A DNA stretch of 64,000 bases from Pseudooceanicola aestuarii (GTDB lineage Bacteria; Pseudomonadota; Alphaproteobacteria; Rhodobacterales; Rhodobacteraceae), in the NCBI RefSeq assembly GCF_010614805.1, contig NZ_JAAFZC010000001.1, positions 2,396,001-2,460,000 of the forward strand. Direction: 5' to 3'. The notes under the pieces are model-generated. The model saw only the letters and a list, made by a program, of their open reading frames with translations, did not search any database and was not told where the DNA came from. The translations under genes and the position numbers were made by a program. Numbering within the stretch: position 1 is the first letter of the stretch; each line of letters opens with the position of its first letter. This document shows, one piece after another, positions 42,905 to 51,988 of this stretch.

Positions 42905-44940
42905 GCGGCAGTGTCCCTGGTCAGGATCATCGCACCCGAGGGATGGGCCGTGGCGGTCCATCCGGGCGCAAGGAAGGTGGTGGTGTCCAGCTGGGTCAGG
43001 ATGGCGGGACCGGTGACGCTGGCCCCGGCGCCAAAGGCGGCGCGGTCCAGCACGGGCACCTCGGCGGGGCCATCGGCCAGCTGCACGCTGACATGTTCGC
43101 TGGGCGACGGGGCGGGGCCAGGGTCCAGCTGGGCGGGCGCCGGGGTCCGGGCCAGGCCCGTCGCCTCGATCCGAAGGGTGACCAGTTCAACCTGGGCCTC
43201 CAGAACAAAGCCGTAAAGCGCCTGATGCGCGCTGCGGAAATTCCGTTCGAGCGCTTCGCGGGTGTCGGCGAAGGGCACGGCCAGCTCGCCGCCCTGACCG
43301 GCAAAGCGCATCAGCGCCACGGGCAGGACCATCCGTGCCTCGGGGGCGACATCCTCGGCGGTGAACCAGCGGTCGGCGGCTTCGGTCAGCTCGGCCACCA
43401 GGGGCAGGGCCTCTTCGGGGCGCATCGGGCCGGGGCGGGCCATGGCGCGGGAGAACTCGGCCCGCAGATCCGCAGCCAGCAGACCGTCGGCGCAGAGCAC
43501 ACCGGGCGCGGGGGCCAGCAGCACCCGGGTCAGACCCAGAAGATCAGCCAGCGCGCAGCCATGCAGCGGCCCCGCCCCGCCAAAGGGGACCAGTGCGAAA
43601 TCGCGCGGATCATGCCCCCGTTCGACCGACACGACGCGCATCGCGCCAACCATGTGGTTGTCGGCAATGGCCAGGATCCCGCGTGCTGCGGTTTCCAGAT
43701 CCAGCCCCAGCACCTGCGCCAGATCGCCAACCGCGCGGCGGGCGGCGGCCACGTCCAGTTTCATCCGCCCGCCCAGCAGGCTGGCGGGCAGCTGGCCCAG
43801 GGCGACATGGGCATCGGTCACCGTGGGTTCGGTCCCGCCATGGCCATAGGAGGCCGGGCCGGGCCGGGCGCCCGCGCTTTCCGGACCGACGGCCAGGGCG
43901 CCGTCCTTGACCCGCGCCAGCGATCCGCCCCCGGCGCCGATGGTGATCATGTCCACCATCGGCAGGGCCAGGGGCCAATCGCCGACGCTTCCGGCCTGGG
44001 TCAGGCCGATCTCGCCGCCCTTGATCAGGCAGATGTCGGCCGAGGTGCCGCCGATATCCACGGTAATCAGATCATCGATCCCGCAGGCGCGGGCCACGGC
44101 GCGGGCGCCCACCACCCCGGCGGCGGGGCCGGACAGGGCGGTCAGGGCGGGCGCGACGCGGATCTTGGGCGCGCCGGCGACGCCGCCGTTGGACTGCATC
44201 AGCATCAGGGGCGTTTGCGTCCCTTCCTCGGCCAGCCGCTGTTCCAGCCGCGCGACATAGCGGGTGACACCGGGCATCACCGTGGCGTTCAGCACCGTGG
44301 TGAGAGAGCGTTCGTATTCCCGCGACACGGGCAGCACATCGGTGGAAATGGTGATCGCCAGATCCGGCAGTTCCTCTGCCAGGATCTGCGCCACACGGCG
44401 TTCGTGATCGGCATTGGCAAAGGCGTGCAGCAGCGAGACGGCCACCGCCTCGACCCCCATGCGGGCGATGCGGGCGGCGGCGGCACGCACGCTGTCCTCG
44501 TCCAGCGGGGTGATCACCACACCCCCGGCGCCGATCCGTTCGGTGATCTCCACCACATGTTCGGCGGGCACCGGCGGCTCGGGCTTTATCCAGGTATAGA
44601 GGTTGGCCTTGCGCGGGATGTCCTGCCGCCCGATCCCCAGCACGTGGCGAAAGCCCGCGGTGGTCACCAGCGCGGTTTTCGCCCCCTTGCCCTCAAGGAT
44701 CATGTTGGTGGCCACGGTGGTGCCATGCAGCACCTGTGCCAGATCCGAGGCGGGGCGGCCGGCCTCTTCCAGGGCCAGGCGGATGCCGTTCAGGAACCCT
44801 TCGGAGGGATCCGCCGGGGTCGAGGGCGTCTTGGCCCGCCAGGTCTGGCCGGTGGCGTGATCCACCAGCGCGATGTCGGTAAAGGTGCCGCCGATGTCCA
44901 CGGCGATGGCCAGGGCGGAGACGGAGGTGTCGAGCGCCAT
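42901..44940 (-). CDS. Hydantoinase/oxoprolinase subunit A (copy 1)
   Basis: A 679-aa ATP-binding subunit of the HyuA/acetone-carboxylase-beta family. The N-terminal phosphate motif VDIGGTFTDIALVD, VLHGTTVATNMILEGKGAKTAL, the second phosphate motif TVDIGGTSADICLI and IGAGGGSLARVKDGAL are visible, as is PFGGAGPLHGCALA. With subunit B it would use ATP to open a cyclic amide such as 5-oxoproline or a hydantoin. I use the ATG at 44940 (AGGAG eight bases upstream, TGATG overlap with hyuB); a GTG one codon earlier is possible. It is only distantly like copy 2 at 53103. Confidence 0.92.
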   Translation of the reverse strand: MALDTSVSALAIAVDIGGTFTDIALVDHATGQTWRAKTPSTPADPSEGFLNGIRLALEEAGRPASDLAQVLHGTTVATNMILEGKGAKTALVTTAGFRHVLGIGRQDIPRKANLYTWIKPEPPVPAEHVVEITERIGAGGVVITPLDEDSVRAAAARIARMGVEAVAVSLLHAFANADHERRVAQILAEELPDLAITISTDVLPVSREYERSLTTVLNATVMPGVTRYVARLEQRLAEEGTQTPLMLMQSNGGVAGAPKIRVAPALTALSGPAAGVVGARAVARACGIDDLITVDIGGTSADICLIKGGEIGLTQAGSVGDWPLALPMVDMITIGAGGGSLARVKDGALAVGPESAGARPGPASYGHGGTEPTVTDAHVALGQLPASLLGGRMKLDVAAARRAVGDLAQVLGLDLETAARGILAIADNHMVGAMRVVSVERGHDPRDFALVPFGGAGPLHGCALADLLGLTRVLLAPAPGVLCADGLLAADLRAEFSRAMARPGPMRPEEALPLVAELTEAADRWFTAEDVAPEARMVLPVALMRFAGQGGELAVPFADTREALERNFRSAHQALYGFVLEAQVELVTLRIEATGLARTPAPAQLDPGPAPSPSEHVSVQLADGPAEVPVLDRAAFGAGASVTGPAILTQLDTTTFLAPGWTATAHPSGAMILTRDTAA

Positions 44941-46745
44941 CACAGAAGCTCCTCTCGGTAGGTGTTGCGGTGGAAGGGCAGGACAGCGGGCCGGTCGGCG
45001 CGCAGCGCCTCGGTGGCGGCGATGTCCAGCGTTTCGTCGGTGATGACGACGCCGTAATGCACCCGCGCGGCTTCGGCGGTGACAAAGCCGCCCAGCACAT
45101 CCTTCAGCACGGTTTCGGCAGGCCGGTCATGCGGATGGCCGTTGCCGCCGCCGCCGCCGGTTTCGATGCGCAGGATATCGCCCTTTTTCATCCGGGTGCC
45201 GTCCGACAGGGGGTCCAGCGTGAATTCCTGCGGCGTGCCGGGGTTCAGCATGGCGCGGCCCGTCCCGCCGCACATGCCGCCGGCATAGCCCCAGGGCGGG
45301 TTCTTCACCCCGTCGATGCGCACGGCCATCGTGACCTCGTCGGCCAGGATCTCGTATTCGCGGATGATGCCCGTGCCACCGCGCCAGCGCCCCGGTCCGC
45401 CGGAATCGGGCACGACGCCGTACTGACGCAGACGATAGGGGTAGCCGGCTTCCAGGAATTCGACCGGATAGTTCTCCTGCGCGACGAAATAGACCGCGTC
45501 GATCCCGTCGGCGAAGTCGCGCGCGCCGTAGCCCACGCCGATTCCGTCGGCCAGCAGGAACGGGACCACGGTATTCTCCGCATCGCGGTAGGTGCCGCGC
45601 ATCATGGTGATCACATAGGCCGAATGCGCCGCCGGTGCGCCGCCCCCGGCCACGTTCACCAGCCCGTTCAGCACCGCCAGCATCCGCATCATCGTCAGTC
45701 CGCGCATCCCCAGCGGGGCGGGGAATTTCGGCTGCACGATCGATCCTTCGCGCAGCCGCACCTCGTCGAAACTCAGCGGGCCGCCGGCATTGCAGACCTG
45801 CGCGGGATCGCCGCCCAGATAGTACAGGCCCAGGGCCATGCCGGGCACGGCCGGGTTCATGATCAGGTTGACCGGGCCGGGGGCCTGATCGTCACTTTCG
45901 GTGGCGTCGAAGATGAACCGGTCCCCGCCATCGGCATCGCGCTCGCGCGTGATGGCAAAGCGCAGGGCAAAGGGGCCGTTGCCATGGCCGTCGGTGTCGA
46001 TCGTGTCGGCAAAGCGGTGGGTGCCGTAGTCGAAGGTTTCCGCCATGCGGCGGCGCACCAGACTGCGGGTCCGGTCCAGCAGCTGTGACAGCGCGTCTGC
46101 AAAGACATCGGTTCCGTGCCGCTCCACCACCTCGGCCATGCGGGCCACACCCAGATTGACCGAGGCCATCAGCGCCGACATGTCACCGATGCTTTGTTCC
46201 GGATAGCGGGAATTGCGGTGAAAGATCGCCAGCGCGCTTTCGTTGGTGACGCCGGCATCGATCAGCTTGGTCGGGGGGACGATGATCCCCTCCTGGTAGA
46301 TCGAGGTCGCATCGGGGCTGATGGATCCGGGCATCAGCCCGCCGATATCCGCGAAATGCGCCCAGGACATGACAAAGGCCGACAGGGTGCCGTTGGCAAA
46401 GACGGGGGCCAGCAGGACCTGATCGTTGGAATGGGTCACCGCCCCCCTGGAGCCGTAGCAATCGTTGTACCAGTACAGATCGCCCGGCTTCATCTCCTCG
46501 CGCGGGAAATGCTCGAAGACGGGAGAGGTCAGATCGCCGAAGATCGGCACCATGGAGCCCACCGCCATCGTGCCGTTGCCATCGAACAGGGCGGTATAGA
46601 AATCCTTCTTCTCGCGGATGAAGGCCGAAATGGCCGTGCGCTCGATCAGCGCCTCCATCTCCCGTTGGGCGGCCATGATGGCGCCCCGGATGATTTCCAG
46701 CGTGACGGGATCGCAAAGCGTTTGTGTATGTTTGTCTCGGGGCAT
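44940..46745 (-). CDS. Hydantoinase/oxoprolinase subunit B (copy 1)
   Basis: A 601-aa HyuB-family protein. It begins with DPVTLEIIRGAIMAAQREME, followed by SAFIREKKDFYTALFD, GDLYWYNDCYGSRGAVTHSND, and SWAHFADIGGLMPGS (metal-type His-Asp). The C-terminal glycine-rich loop reads GGGGGNGHP. It partners with subunit A immediately downstream (overlap of one base). It lies 14 bp after the quinone-reductase-like gene. Confidence 0.92.
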   Translation of the reverse strand: MPRDKHTQTLCDPVTLEIIRGAIMAAQREMEALIERTAISAFIREKKDFYTALFDGNGTMAVGSMVPIFGDLTSPVFEHFPREEMKPGDLYWYNDCYGSRGAVTHSNDQVLLAPVFANGTLSAFVMSWAHFADIGGLMPGSISPDATSIYQEGIIVPPTKLIDAGVTNESALAIFHRNSRYPEQSIGDMSALMASVNLGVARMAEVVERHGTDVFADALSQLLDRTRSLVRRRMAETFDYGTHRFADTIDTDGHGNGPFALRFAITRERDADGGDRFIFDATESDDQAPGPVNLIMNPAVPGMALGLYYLGGDPAQVCNAGGPLSFDEVRLREGSIVQPKFPAPLGMRGLTMMRMLAVLNGLVNVAGGGAPAAHSAYVITMMRGTYRDAENTVVPFLLADGIGVGYGARDFADGIDAVYFVAQENYPVEFLEAGYPYRLRQYGVVPDSGGPGRWRGGTGIIREYEILADEVTMAVRIDGVKNPPWGYAGGMCGGTGRAMLNPGTPQEFTLDPLSDGTRMKKGDILRIETGGGGGNGHPHDRPAETVLKDVLGGFVTAEAARVHYGVVITDETLDIAATEALRADRPAVLPFHRNTYREELL

Positions 46746-46759
46746 TCTGTCCTCGGCGG

Positions 46760-47740
46760 TCAGTCGATTGTGACGACGATGTTGGCGGGGGCGCCCCGTT
46801 CCACGGCTTCGTGGGCGCGGGCGGCCCGATCAAGCGGATGGGTCGCGGCGATGTCCGGGCGCAGCTGCCCGGCGGCGAAATGGCGGGTCAGGCAGGCGGT
46901 GGCGCCGGCCAGTTCGGCGGGGGTCAGATCGTTGCCCTGCACAAAGCTCAGCCGCGCGGCCTTGCGCGCGAAGGCATAGTAATCCAGCGGCGGCGTGCGG
47001 TCGGACGAGCAGGAATAGGCCGCCAGCGTGCCATGCGGGGCCAGCAGGGCGGCATCCAGCGCCCGGTTGGCGGCGAAATCGACCTCGACGATGCGGGCGG
47101 CGCCGCGCCCGTCGCCCAGCCGGGCCACCATGTCCCGCAGGGCGGTTGCGTCCCCGGCAGGCAGGACGTGATGGGCCCCGCGCGCGGCAGCCACGGCGCG
47201 GGATTGTTCGCTGCGTCCGGTGGCCAGCACCGTGGCGCCCGACAGGCGCGCCAGCTCGACCGCGATGCGCCCCACAGCGCCGCCGCCGCCCTGCACCACG
47301 ACCAGCTGGCCCGCCACCGGCCCGTCGGCCAGCACGGCCAGCCAGGCGGTATAGGCGGGCACGCCGATGCAGGCGCCCTCGGCCATCGAAAAGGTGGGGG
47401 GCAGCGGGGGCGCCTGCAGGGAGGGCACGACCACATGATCCGCCGCCGTGCCCGCGCCATGGGGTGCCCCCAGGACAAAGACCCGTTCACCGATCCGCGC
47501 GGATTCCACTCCGGTGCCCACCGCATCGATCACCCCGGCGCCGTCGCTATGCGGGATCACCCCGCCCGGCGGCACCTCCCGCCCGGACCAGCCGGATCGG
47601 GATTTCGTGTCATGCGGATTCACGCCCGAGGCCGCCACCCGCACCCGCACCGCGCCCGGTCCGGGCCGGGGCAGGGGGCGGTCGGCCAGATGCAGAACCT
47701 CTGTCGCCGGGCCGGTGCGGGTATACAGCAGGGCGCGCAT
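46760..47740 (-). CDS. Quinone-oxidoreductase-like MDR protein (zinc-free)
   Basis: A 326-aa NADPH:quinone reductase-type medium-chain reductase. MRALLYTRTGPATEVLHLAD is the N-terminus, with ASGVNPHDTKSRSGW and HSDGAGVIDAVG. The cofactor motif is VVQGGGGAVGRIAVELARLSG. The zinc-binding cysteines of alcohol dehydrogenases are absent. It lies between the M28 homologue (4 bp) and HyuB (14 bp), so it is one of five co-transcribed genes. The substrate is not known. Confidence 0.88.
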   Translation of the reverse strand: MRALLYTRTGPATEVLHLADRPLPRPGPGAVRVRVAASGVNPHDTKSRSGWSGREVPPGGVIPHSDGAGVIDAVGTGVESARIGERVFVLGAPHGAGTAADHVVVPSLQAPPLPPTFSMAEGACIGVPAYTAWLAVLADGPVAGQLVVVQGGGGAVGRIAVELARLSGATVLATGRSEQSRAVAAARGAHHVLPAGDATALRDMVARLGDGRGAARIVEVDFAANRALDAALLAPHGTLAAYSCSSDRTPPLDYYAFARKAARLSFVQGNDLTPAELAGATACLTRHFAAGQLRPDIAATHPLDRAARAHEAVERGAPANIVVTID

Positions 47741-47744
47741 CCTC

Positions 47745-49454
47745 TCAGCCTGCCGTGGCGATCAGATCGGTCGCCGCGCGCAGGGCGCTGATCACCCGGT
47801 TGCGCCCGCGCAGCACCTGCGCCAGGGCAAAGCCGCGCAGCCCCGCGTCCATGCCGGGCAGCGATTGCGCTGCGGCGATGGCGGGCAGGGGCGGCACGTT
47901 CAGTGCCGGATCATGGGTAAAGCGGGGGCCGCGCACGTAGTTCACCGGCACCAGGATGCGCGCCAGTCCGCGGATCACCGCGTTGGCCGCATCGGGAGCA
48001 ATGGCGCCGCTCTCCACCCCGGCATAGAAGGCGTCAAGCTCGGTCGCCAGGGCGGCGATCTCCGCCTCGACCGGCGCGAGATCGATCCAGGGCGCGGCCG
48101 CCTGACGGTAGCTGGCTGCCGTCTCTGCATATTCCATCGCCGCAGCGCGCCAGTCCAGCGGCAGCACAGGATCGCAGGCCAGACGCAGCACGGCGGTCAG
48201 GTAGAGCCGGATATCGGTGTCCAGCACGTCCTTGTCCGCGATTTCGATCGTGTCGTCCTCGGTATGCCAGGCGATGTTGCCGCCACAGCCGCCGACCACG
48301 TAATACCCTTTTTCCTTGCGCACCTCTTCGGGCAACATGGAGGATCCGTTGAAGGCGCCGGTGATGCCGATGTTGTTGAACGTGTAGTCGGAATTGCGCT
48401 GCGGGCGCTTGCGCACGGGGGTCTGTCCGGTGACTTCCTGCACCACCTCGCGCACGAATTGCTCCGCCTCCGAGGTGCAGGCAATCGCTTCGTAGGAGGT
48501 CGCCCAGCGACAGCCGGGACTGTCGCAATTCAGATGGGCCACGCAATTCGCATCCAGCTCCAGCCCGAATTCGTCGGCAAACCAGGCCGATCCGCCGTAC
48601 CGGGCGGCGGAATGGCCCGGCCACCAGGCCAGCCGCACCCCGCGCTTCAGCGCCGCGCGGTTGCGCCACAGGACATTGGCCAGTTCGATCATGCAGGCAT
48701 TGCCGGTGCCGTTGTCGCCCACGCCCTCCTGCCAGCTGTCGTAATGGCCATGGACCAGCACGAAATCATCCGTCTCGCCGCTGCCCGGGATCTCGGCCAC
48801 GGGCAGTTTCTGGGCGTGCCAGCCGGTTTCCAGCGTGGTGCGCACCGTGGCGGTGCCGCCTTCGCGCGCCAGAGCGATCAGCGCCGCGCCATCGGGCCGG
48901 TTCACGGCGGCGGACGGGATCTTGGGCAGGTTGCGCAGGTCTTCGGGTTCAGGCGTGCCCCAGACGGTATTGACCGTGCCCCAGTGGATGCGCTGGCCGG
49001 GATTGACCGCGATCACCGCGATGGCCCCTGCCGCCTCAAGCCCGGCAATGAAGTTCGGCAGGGCAAAACCCTCGATCACCGCGATCTTGCCCGCCGCCGC
49101 CTTCAGCGCGTCCAGCGCGGCGGGGTTGCGGTCCAGCGGGGTGCCGCCCGAGGCGTCCTCCATGAAGATCAGCTCGCCGGTCACGCCCTCGGGAACCGAG
49201 GCGCAGAAGGCCGGCGGCTTGGCCGCGAAGGTACGGTCCCCGGCAGTCACAGAGGCCGAGATCGGAAGTGACATGTAGATCTCGGGCTCATATACGCGCA
49301 CCGGAACACCCAGATTTTCCAGGGCCTGCACGATCATGTCCGCACCGGCATTGGCATCCTGGGGCTTCTCGCGCGGCTGGTTCGCGAAGGCCTCGATCAG
49401 CGCCCAGGGGGCGGACAGGGTCACGTCGTTTCGGGCGGCCTCGCGATCAAGCAT
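47745..49454 (-). CDS. M28-like metallopeptidase homologue 1 with altered active site
   Basis: A 569-aa protein with the PSMA/aminopeptidase-type layout: N-terminal part, an inserted PA-like domain (about 90-200, with IAVIAVNPGQRIHWGT), a peptidase core (about 220-420) and a helical C-terminal domain. The core retains the metal residues of HGHYDSW (His237), GDNGTG (Asp247), NCDSPG (Asp311) and AWHTEDDT (His397). Where M28 enzymes have the catalytic and metal Glu pair (EE-GL-GS), the sequence reads WWPGHSAARYGGS (277-289). There is no signal peptide. The ATG at 49454 has GGAG upstream. It is the first gene of a five-gene operon and is divergent from iclR. Confidence 0.85.
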   Translation of the reverse strand: MLDREAARNDVTLSAPWALIEAFANQPREKPQDANAGADMIVQALENLGVPVRVYEPEIYMSLPISASVTAGDRTFAAKPPAFCASVPEGVTGELIFMEDASGGTPLDRNPAALDALKAAAGKIAVIEGFALPNFIAGLEAAGAIAVIAVNPGQRIHWGTVNTVWGTPEPEDLRNLPKIPSAAVNRPDGAALIALAREGGTATVRTTLETGWHAQKLPVAEIPGSGETDDFVLVHGHYDSWQEGVGDNGTGNACMIELANVLWRNRAALKRGVRLAWWPGHSAARYGGSAWFADEFGLELDANCVAHLNCDSPGCRWATSYEAIACTSEAEQFVREVVQEVTGQTPVRKRPQRNSDYTFNNIGITGAFNGSSMLPEEVRKEKGYYVVGGCGGNIAWHTEDDTIEIADKDVLDTDIRLYLTAVLRLACDPVLPLDWRAAAMEYAETAASYRQAAAPWIDLAPVEAEIAALATELDAFYAGVESGAIAPDAANAVIRGLARILVPVNYVRGPRFTHDPALNVPPLPAIAAAQSLPGMDAGLRGFALAQVLRGRNRVISALRAATDLIATAG

Positions 49455-49479
49455 GAATGTCTCCGTTTTTTCACTGATT

Positions 49480-49492
49480 GAAACGTTGTTTC
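49480..49492. promoter_or_regulatory. IclR-operator candidate, site 1
   Basis: GAAACGTTGTTTC is an inverted repeat of two 5-bp arms around GTT. It lies 26 bp before the M28-1 start and 59 bp before the iclR start. The identical 13-mer recurs at 50471-50483, and a version with two changes is at 59057-59069. Confidence 0.65.
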
Positions 49493-49550
49493 GTTGATGG
49501 TAGGCAGAAGACCCGCATCGGGTAAAGAGCAGATTTGAGGAGAGCTTGTA

Positions 49551-50321
49551 TTGGACTACACGATTTCATCCGTGGACCGCGCGCTGCGCATGTTGGAGGC
49601 ACTCGCCGACAATCCCGGCAGTGGGGTCACGGAACTGGCCGCCGCCACAGGCTGCACCAAGAGCCAGACCTTCCGCCTGCTGTTCACGCTGGAGGCGCGG
49701 GGCTTCGTGACCAAGGACGCCGACCGGCGCTACACTCTGGGCTTTCGCGCGATGCTGTTGGGGGATCAGGCGCGGCGGCAATCGCGGCTGATCGCGGCGG
49801 CAGAACCGTTCCTGCATGAACTCTATGACCGGCTGCGCGAAAACGTGCTGCTGCTGGTGCGCGACGGGCTGAATTCGGTCTGTATCCTTTTGCGGTCTTC
49901 GCCCGACCCGGACCAGATCTTTGCCCAGGTCGGGCGGCACGGGCCGCTTTATGCAGGGGGCGGGCCCAAGGTCCTGCTGGCCCATGCCCGGCAGGACATT
50001 CAGGACGCGGTGCTGGAAGGCGAGATGCAGGCCTTTACCGATGGCACGATCCGCGACCCCGACGTGCTGCGCTCGTTGCTGGATCAGATTCGCCGCGACG
50101 GCTGGACCATCTCCGAAGGAGAGCTGGACTTGCACAAATGCTCTGTCGCGGCGCCGGTGCGCGATGCCAGCGGCATGGTCATCGCCGCGCTCAGCGTGAC
50201 CGGCGCGGCAGATCGGTTGCGCGACACGCTGCGCACCGAGACCCGCGACGCGCTGGTCAGCGCCTCCGGGCGGCTGTCGGTCGCGCTGGGCTATCGTGGC
50301 ACGCCGGTGGTGGTCAGCTGA
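49551..50321 (+). CDS. IclR-family transcriptional regulator
   Basis: A 256-aa regulator. Residues about 5-65 form the winged helix (SVDRALRMLEALADNPGSGV, then TELAAATGCTKSQTFRLLFTLEARGF). Residues about 80-250 form the GAF-like effector domain, with GRHGPLYAGGGPKVLLA and GWTISEGELD followed by CSVAAPVRD. I start at a TTG at 49551, because TGAGGAGAGC lies about eight bases upstream and family homology begins at the next residues. It is divergent from the M28-1 operon and upstream of the M20-Hyu operon, and it probably controls both. It ends in a terminator. Confidence 0.9.
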   Translation: MDYTISSVDRALRMLEALADNPGSGVTELAAATGCTKSQTFRLLFTLEARGFVTKDADRRYTLGFRAMLLGDQARRQSRLIAAAEPFLHELYDRLRENVLLLVRDGLNSVCILLRSSPDPDQIFAQVGRHGPLYAGGGPKVLLAHARQDIQDAVLEGEMQAFTDGTIRDPDVLRSLLDQIRRDGWTISEGELDLHKCSVAAPVRDASGMVIAALSVTGAADRLRDTLRTETRDALVSASGRLSVALGYRGTPVVVS

Positions 50322-50388
50322 TCGCGCCCCGGCGGCGCCGGGGGTTGGGGCGGCGGAGGCCGGGATCCTTTGGGTGAAATCCGGGCAG

Positions 50389-50413
50389 AACGGACCTTTG
50401 CGGGTCCGTTTTC
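50389..50413 (+). terminator. Intrinsic terminator after iclR
   Basis: AACGGACC at 50389-50396 pairs perfectly with GGTCCGTT at 50403-50410, followed by TT. It lies 68 bp after the iclR stop and separates it from the next operon. Confidence 0.75.
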
Positions 50414-50462
50414 GCGTTTGATGGGGTTGGGGTCTTGCCCGGCGCGGCGCATTCTGATTTTA

Positions 50463-50490
50463 TTGCAGACGAAACGTTGTTTCACACAAT
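50463..50490 (+). promoter_or_regulatory. Promoter and IclR-operator candidate, site 2
   Basis: The 13-mer GAAACGTTGTTTC lies at 50471-50483, identical to site 1. It is flanked by TTGCAG at 50463-50468 and CACAAT at 50485-50490, which could serve as -35 and -10 with a 16-bp spacer. If so the operator fills the spacer, as expected for repression. It lies 117 bp before the M20 gene. Confidence 0.55.
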
Positions 50491-50599
50491 GAAAAATGCA
50501 AGCCGTCCCGTTCGCCGAACACCCGAAACCGATTGACCGAAAGGCGCCCGATTTGACCCAGTTTCCCCCCCGCCGCCCCCAAGCCGGACCCATCCAAGG

Positions 50600-51988
50600 A
50601 TGAGCAGCCGGGAGCAGGCCGTCGCCGCCGCGCAGGGGCTGGTGGACAGCGGTGCCTTTGTCGAGATCCTGCGTGGCCGCATCGCCATCCCCACCGAAAG
50701 CCAGGAGCCGGACCGCCATGCCGATCTGCACCGCTATCTGACGGATCAGATCACGCCAGCCCTTGCCGACATGGGGTTCGACAGTCGCATCCTGCCCAAT
50801 CCCGAACCGGGCGGCGGCCCCTTCCTGATCGGCACCCGGATCGAGGATCCGGCCCTGCCGACGGTGCTGACCTATGGCCATGGCGACGTGGTGCGCGGCA
50901 TTCCCGAACAATGGCGCGAAGGGCTGGACCCCTGGACCGTCGCGGTCGAGGGCGATCGCTGGTACGGACGCGGAACCGCCGACAACAAGGGCCAGCACGC
51001 GCTGGTTCTGGCCGCCCTGAACGAGGTGCTGAAAGTGCGCGGGCGCCTGGGCTTCAACGTGAAGGTGCTGATCGAGACCAGCGAGGAAATCGGCTCCACC
51101 GGGCTGGACCAGCTGCTGGAGACCGAGGCACAGGCCCTGGCGGCGGATGTGCTGATCGCCTCGGACGGGCCGCGTCTGGTGGTGGAACGCCCGGACGTGA
51201 AACTGGGCAACCGCGGCTCTGTCACCTTCGACATGCACCTGACCCTGCGCGAGGGCAGCCGCCATTCGGGTCATTGGGGCGGGGTGCTGGAGGATCCGGC
51301 GATCATCCTGGCGCAGGCGCTGTCCTGCATCACCAGCCCGCGTGGCGAAATCCTGATCGAGGATTGGCTGCCCCGCGACATCCCGCCAAGGATCCGCGCC
51401 GCGATCCGCGACATCCGCGTCGATCCGTCCGATCCGTCGCTGATCATGCCCGAGGATTGGGGCCAGCCGGGGCTGACGACGCCTGAAAAGATGTACGGCT
51501 GGACCAGCTTCATCGTGCTGGCGATGCTGTCGGGACGGCCCGAAAACCCGGTGAACGGGGTTCAGCCCGCGGCCCGGGCGCGATGTCAGATCCGGCATAC
51601 CGTCGATGCAGATGCACAGAAGTTCATGCCCGCCCTGCGGCGCCATCTGGACGCCCATGGCTTCGACATGGTGGAGGTCGAGGAACTGCCCGGCAATCGC
51701 TTCCCGCCCTGGCGCACCGATCCCGACGATCCCTGGGTGGAGGAGGTGCTGGCCTCTCTCACCCGGACGCGGGGGGAGCGGCCGATCCTGATGCCCAATT
51801 CCTCCGGCGGGCTGCCCAGCGAGATCTTCGCCCGCCATCTGGGCTGTCCGGTGATCTGGATCCCGCATTCCTATGGCGGATGCCGGCAGCACGGGCCGGA
51901 CGAACACATGCTGGCGCCGATCGTGCGCGAGGGGCTGGGCCTGATGGCGGGTCTGTTCTGGGACATCGGAGAAAGAGGGACAAAATGA
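50600..51988 (+). CDS. M20-family peptidase (ArgE/DapE/CNDP-like)
   Basis: A 462-aa metallopeptidase. It shows VLTYGHGDVVRGIPEQW (metal His, with the catalytic Asp), YGRGTADNKGQHA (bridging Asp), IETSEEIGSTG (Glu pair), IASDGPRL, the RHSGHWGG dimerisation loop and the C-terminal PHSYGGCRQHGPDEHML with the last His. The ATG at 50600 is the first sensible start, though the nearest AAGG is very close to it. Its stop overlaps the next M20 gene (ATGA). Confidence 0.9.
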   Translation: MSSREQAVAAAQGLVDSGAFVEILRGRIAIPTESQEPDRHADLHRYLTDQITPALADMGFDSRILPNPEPGGGPFLIGTRIEDPALPTVLTYGHGDVVRGIPEQWREGLDPWTVAVEGDRWYGRGTADNKGQHALVLAALNEVLKVRGRLGFNVKVLIETSEEIGSTGLDQLLETEAQALAADVLIASDGPRLVVERPDVKLGNRGSVTFDMHLTLREGSRHSGHWGGVLEDPAIILAQALSCITSPRGEILIEDWLPRDIPPRIRAAIRDIRVDPSDPSLIMPEDWGQPGLTTPEKMYGWTSFIVLAMLSGRPENPVNGVQPAARARCQIRHTVDADAQKFMPALRRHLDAHGFDMVEVEELPGNRFPPWRTDPDDPWVEEVLASLTRTRGERPILMPNSSGGLPSEIFARHLGCPVIWIPHSYGGCRQHGPDEHMLAPIVREGLGLMAGLFWDIGERGTK